The position numbers and the translations under genes are program-made. From an uncultured Phaeodactylibacter sp. (lineage in GTDB: Bacteria; Bacteroidota; Bacteroidia; Chitinophagales; Saprospiraceae), in assembly GCA_913062745.1 (NCBI GenBank), contig CAJXXJ010000155.1, forward strand, positions 1 to 7,853: DNA of 7,853 bases, written 5' to 3'. The notes under the pieces are model-generated. The model was not told where the DNA came from. It saw nothing but the letters and a program-made list of their open reading frames with translations, and made no database searches. Below are positions 7,313 through 7,853 of this stretch, in pieces. The stretch's first letter is position 1. Each line of letters opens with the position of its first letter.

Positions 7313-7853
7313 TTAGCGCAGCAAGAAAAAGAAGAGGAACCCAGTGAAGTGAAAGAGGCCAATGAGGCCTATGAATCCCAGCAATATTTCCGGGCGGTAG
7401 AACTTCTCAAGGATGCCTATGGGGAAGTACGCGGCCGCCAGGGAAAAGGAGAAATCCTTTTCAAAACGGCCAATAGCTACCGGATGATGAACGAGTATAA
7501 AGATGCGGCCCGCTACTTCGAGAGAACGGTAAAAATAGGCTATAACGACCAAACAGCGCTGCTCTATTGGGGGGATATGCTCAAGGCCCAGGGCGAGTAC
7601 GAGGAAGCCATAGAGGTGTACCAGCGCTATGTAAAAGCAGTGCCCGATACCAATGCCGGACAGCTGGCCATCGAAAATGCCCGCCAGGCCCTTAAGTGGA
7701 AGGAAGAACCCAGCCGCTATCAAGTGGAAATAATGCCCGATATTAATTCCGAGGCGATGGATTTTGCGCCCATATACGGAGGCGACCGGCGCGATAACCG
7801 TACCATTCTGTTTGCTTCCAGCCGGGAAGAATCCGAGGGCAATGATGAGGATG
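7313..7853 (+). CDS. TPR and PD40 repeat protein (OmpA/PorE-like), 5' anomalous, 3' cut by window
   Basis: The frame is open from 7289, just after a TGA at 7286-7288, through the right edge. Recognisable protein begins near 7313 with LAQQEKEEEPSEVKEANEAY. Counted from there, three tetratricopeptide repeats occupy about residues 16-117 (for example EYKDAARYFERTVKIGY and EYEEAIEVYQRYVKAVP). A first PD40/WD40-like blade follows (INSEAMDFAPIYGG, then TILFASSREE). This order is typical of Bacteroidota periplasmic proteins that end in an OmpA domain, including PorE of the type IX secretion system; the C-terminus is not visible, so the subtype is open. LAQQ looks like a signal-peptide cleavage end, but no hydrophobic segment or ATG precedes it. 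The first in-frame candidate starts are GTG at 7349, with AGGA about 10 bases ahead, and ATG at 7484 inside a repeat; neither gives an exported protein. It could be a 5'-truncated pseudogene or an assembly deletion. Confidence 0.75.

Noticed and set aside
7281..7315. Programmed -1 frameshift joining DUF5686 to the TPR protein
   Set aside because: A -1 shift between 7289 and 7298 would formally connect the frames, but there is no slippery heptamer or downstream stem, and a barrel-TPR fusion is not a known architecture.
7313..7723. Minus-strand frame of 136 codons opposite the TPR gene
   Set aside because: The plus strand encodes clear tetratricopeptide repeats and a PD40 blade here. The antisense frame looks hydrophobic only because it complements charged helical codons.

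Overview
The window reads as an ordinary chromosomal segment of a Bacteroidota bacterium, probably a marine or aquatic member of the Saprospiria or a relative. This is inferred from protein families and gene order, not from a marker gene. The evidence is a mutL locus arranged as in that phylum, a DUF5686 outer-membrane protein, a TPR/PD40 protein of the OmpA/PorE type, weak Shine-Dalgarno sites, and promoter candidates that fit the TTG / TAnnTTTG pattern. By eye the DNA is moderately GC-rich, and composition does not change abruptly between genes.

Left part (1-4403, all minus strand). In the direction of transcription the order is: a small one-helix membrane protein (4403-4080), mutL (4003-2114), a 223-residue rhomboid protease (2083-1412), a 315-residue rhomboid protease with a soluble C-terminal domain (1229-282), and the 5' end of a membrane-anchored endonuclease/exonuclease/phosphatase-family protein (261 to beyond the left edge). 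Gaps are 76, 30, 182 and 20 bases. The 182-base gap holds a full match to the Bacteroidota -7 element, so the last two genes may have their own promoter. Both rhomboids keep the Ser/His dyad. MutL has an intact N-terminal ATPase, but several residues that bind metal in nuclease-type MutL proteins are replaced.

Middle (4404-4676). This is a divergent intergenic region with no gene. It contains a candidate minus-strand promoter overlapped by an imperfect dyad.

Right part (4677-7853, plus strand). A complete secreted DUF5686 protein with a carboxypeptidase-like regulatory domain (4677-7298) is followed by the beginning of a TPR + PD40 protein that runs off the right edge. The reading frame of this second gene opens almost directly after the DUF5686 stop. 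It contains what looks like the last residues of a signal peptide, but no start codon and no hydrophobic segment before them. This 5' anomaly is the most concrete oddity in the window.

I found no CRISPR array, insertion sequence, tRNA, rRNA, riboswitch, phage gene or defence system. The window looks like conserved housekeeping and envelope genes with a few points worth checking, not a new system.
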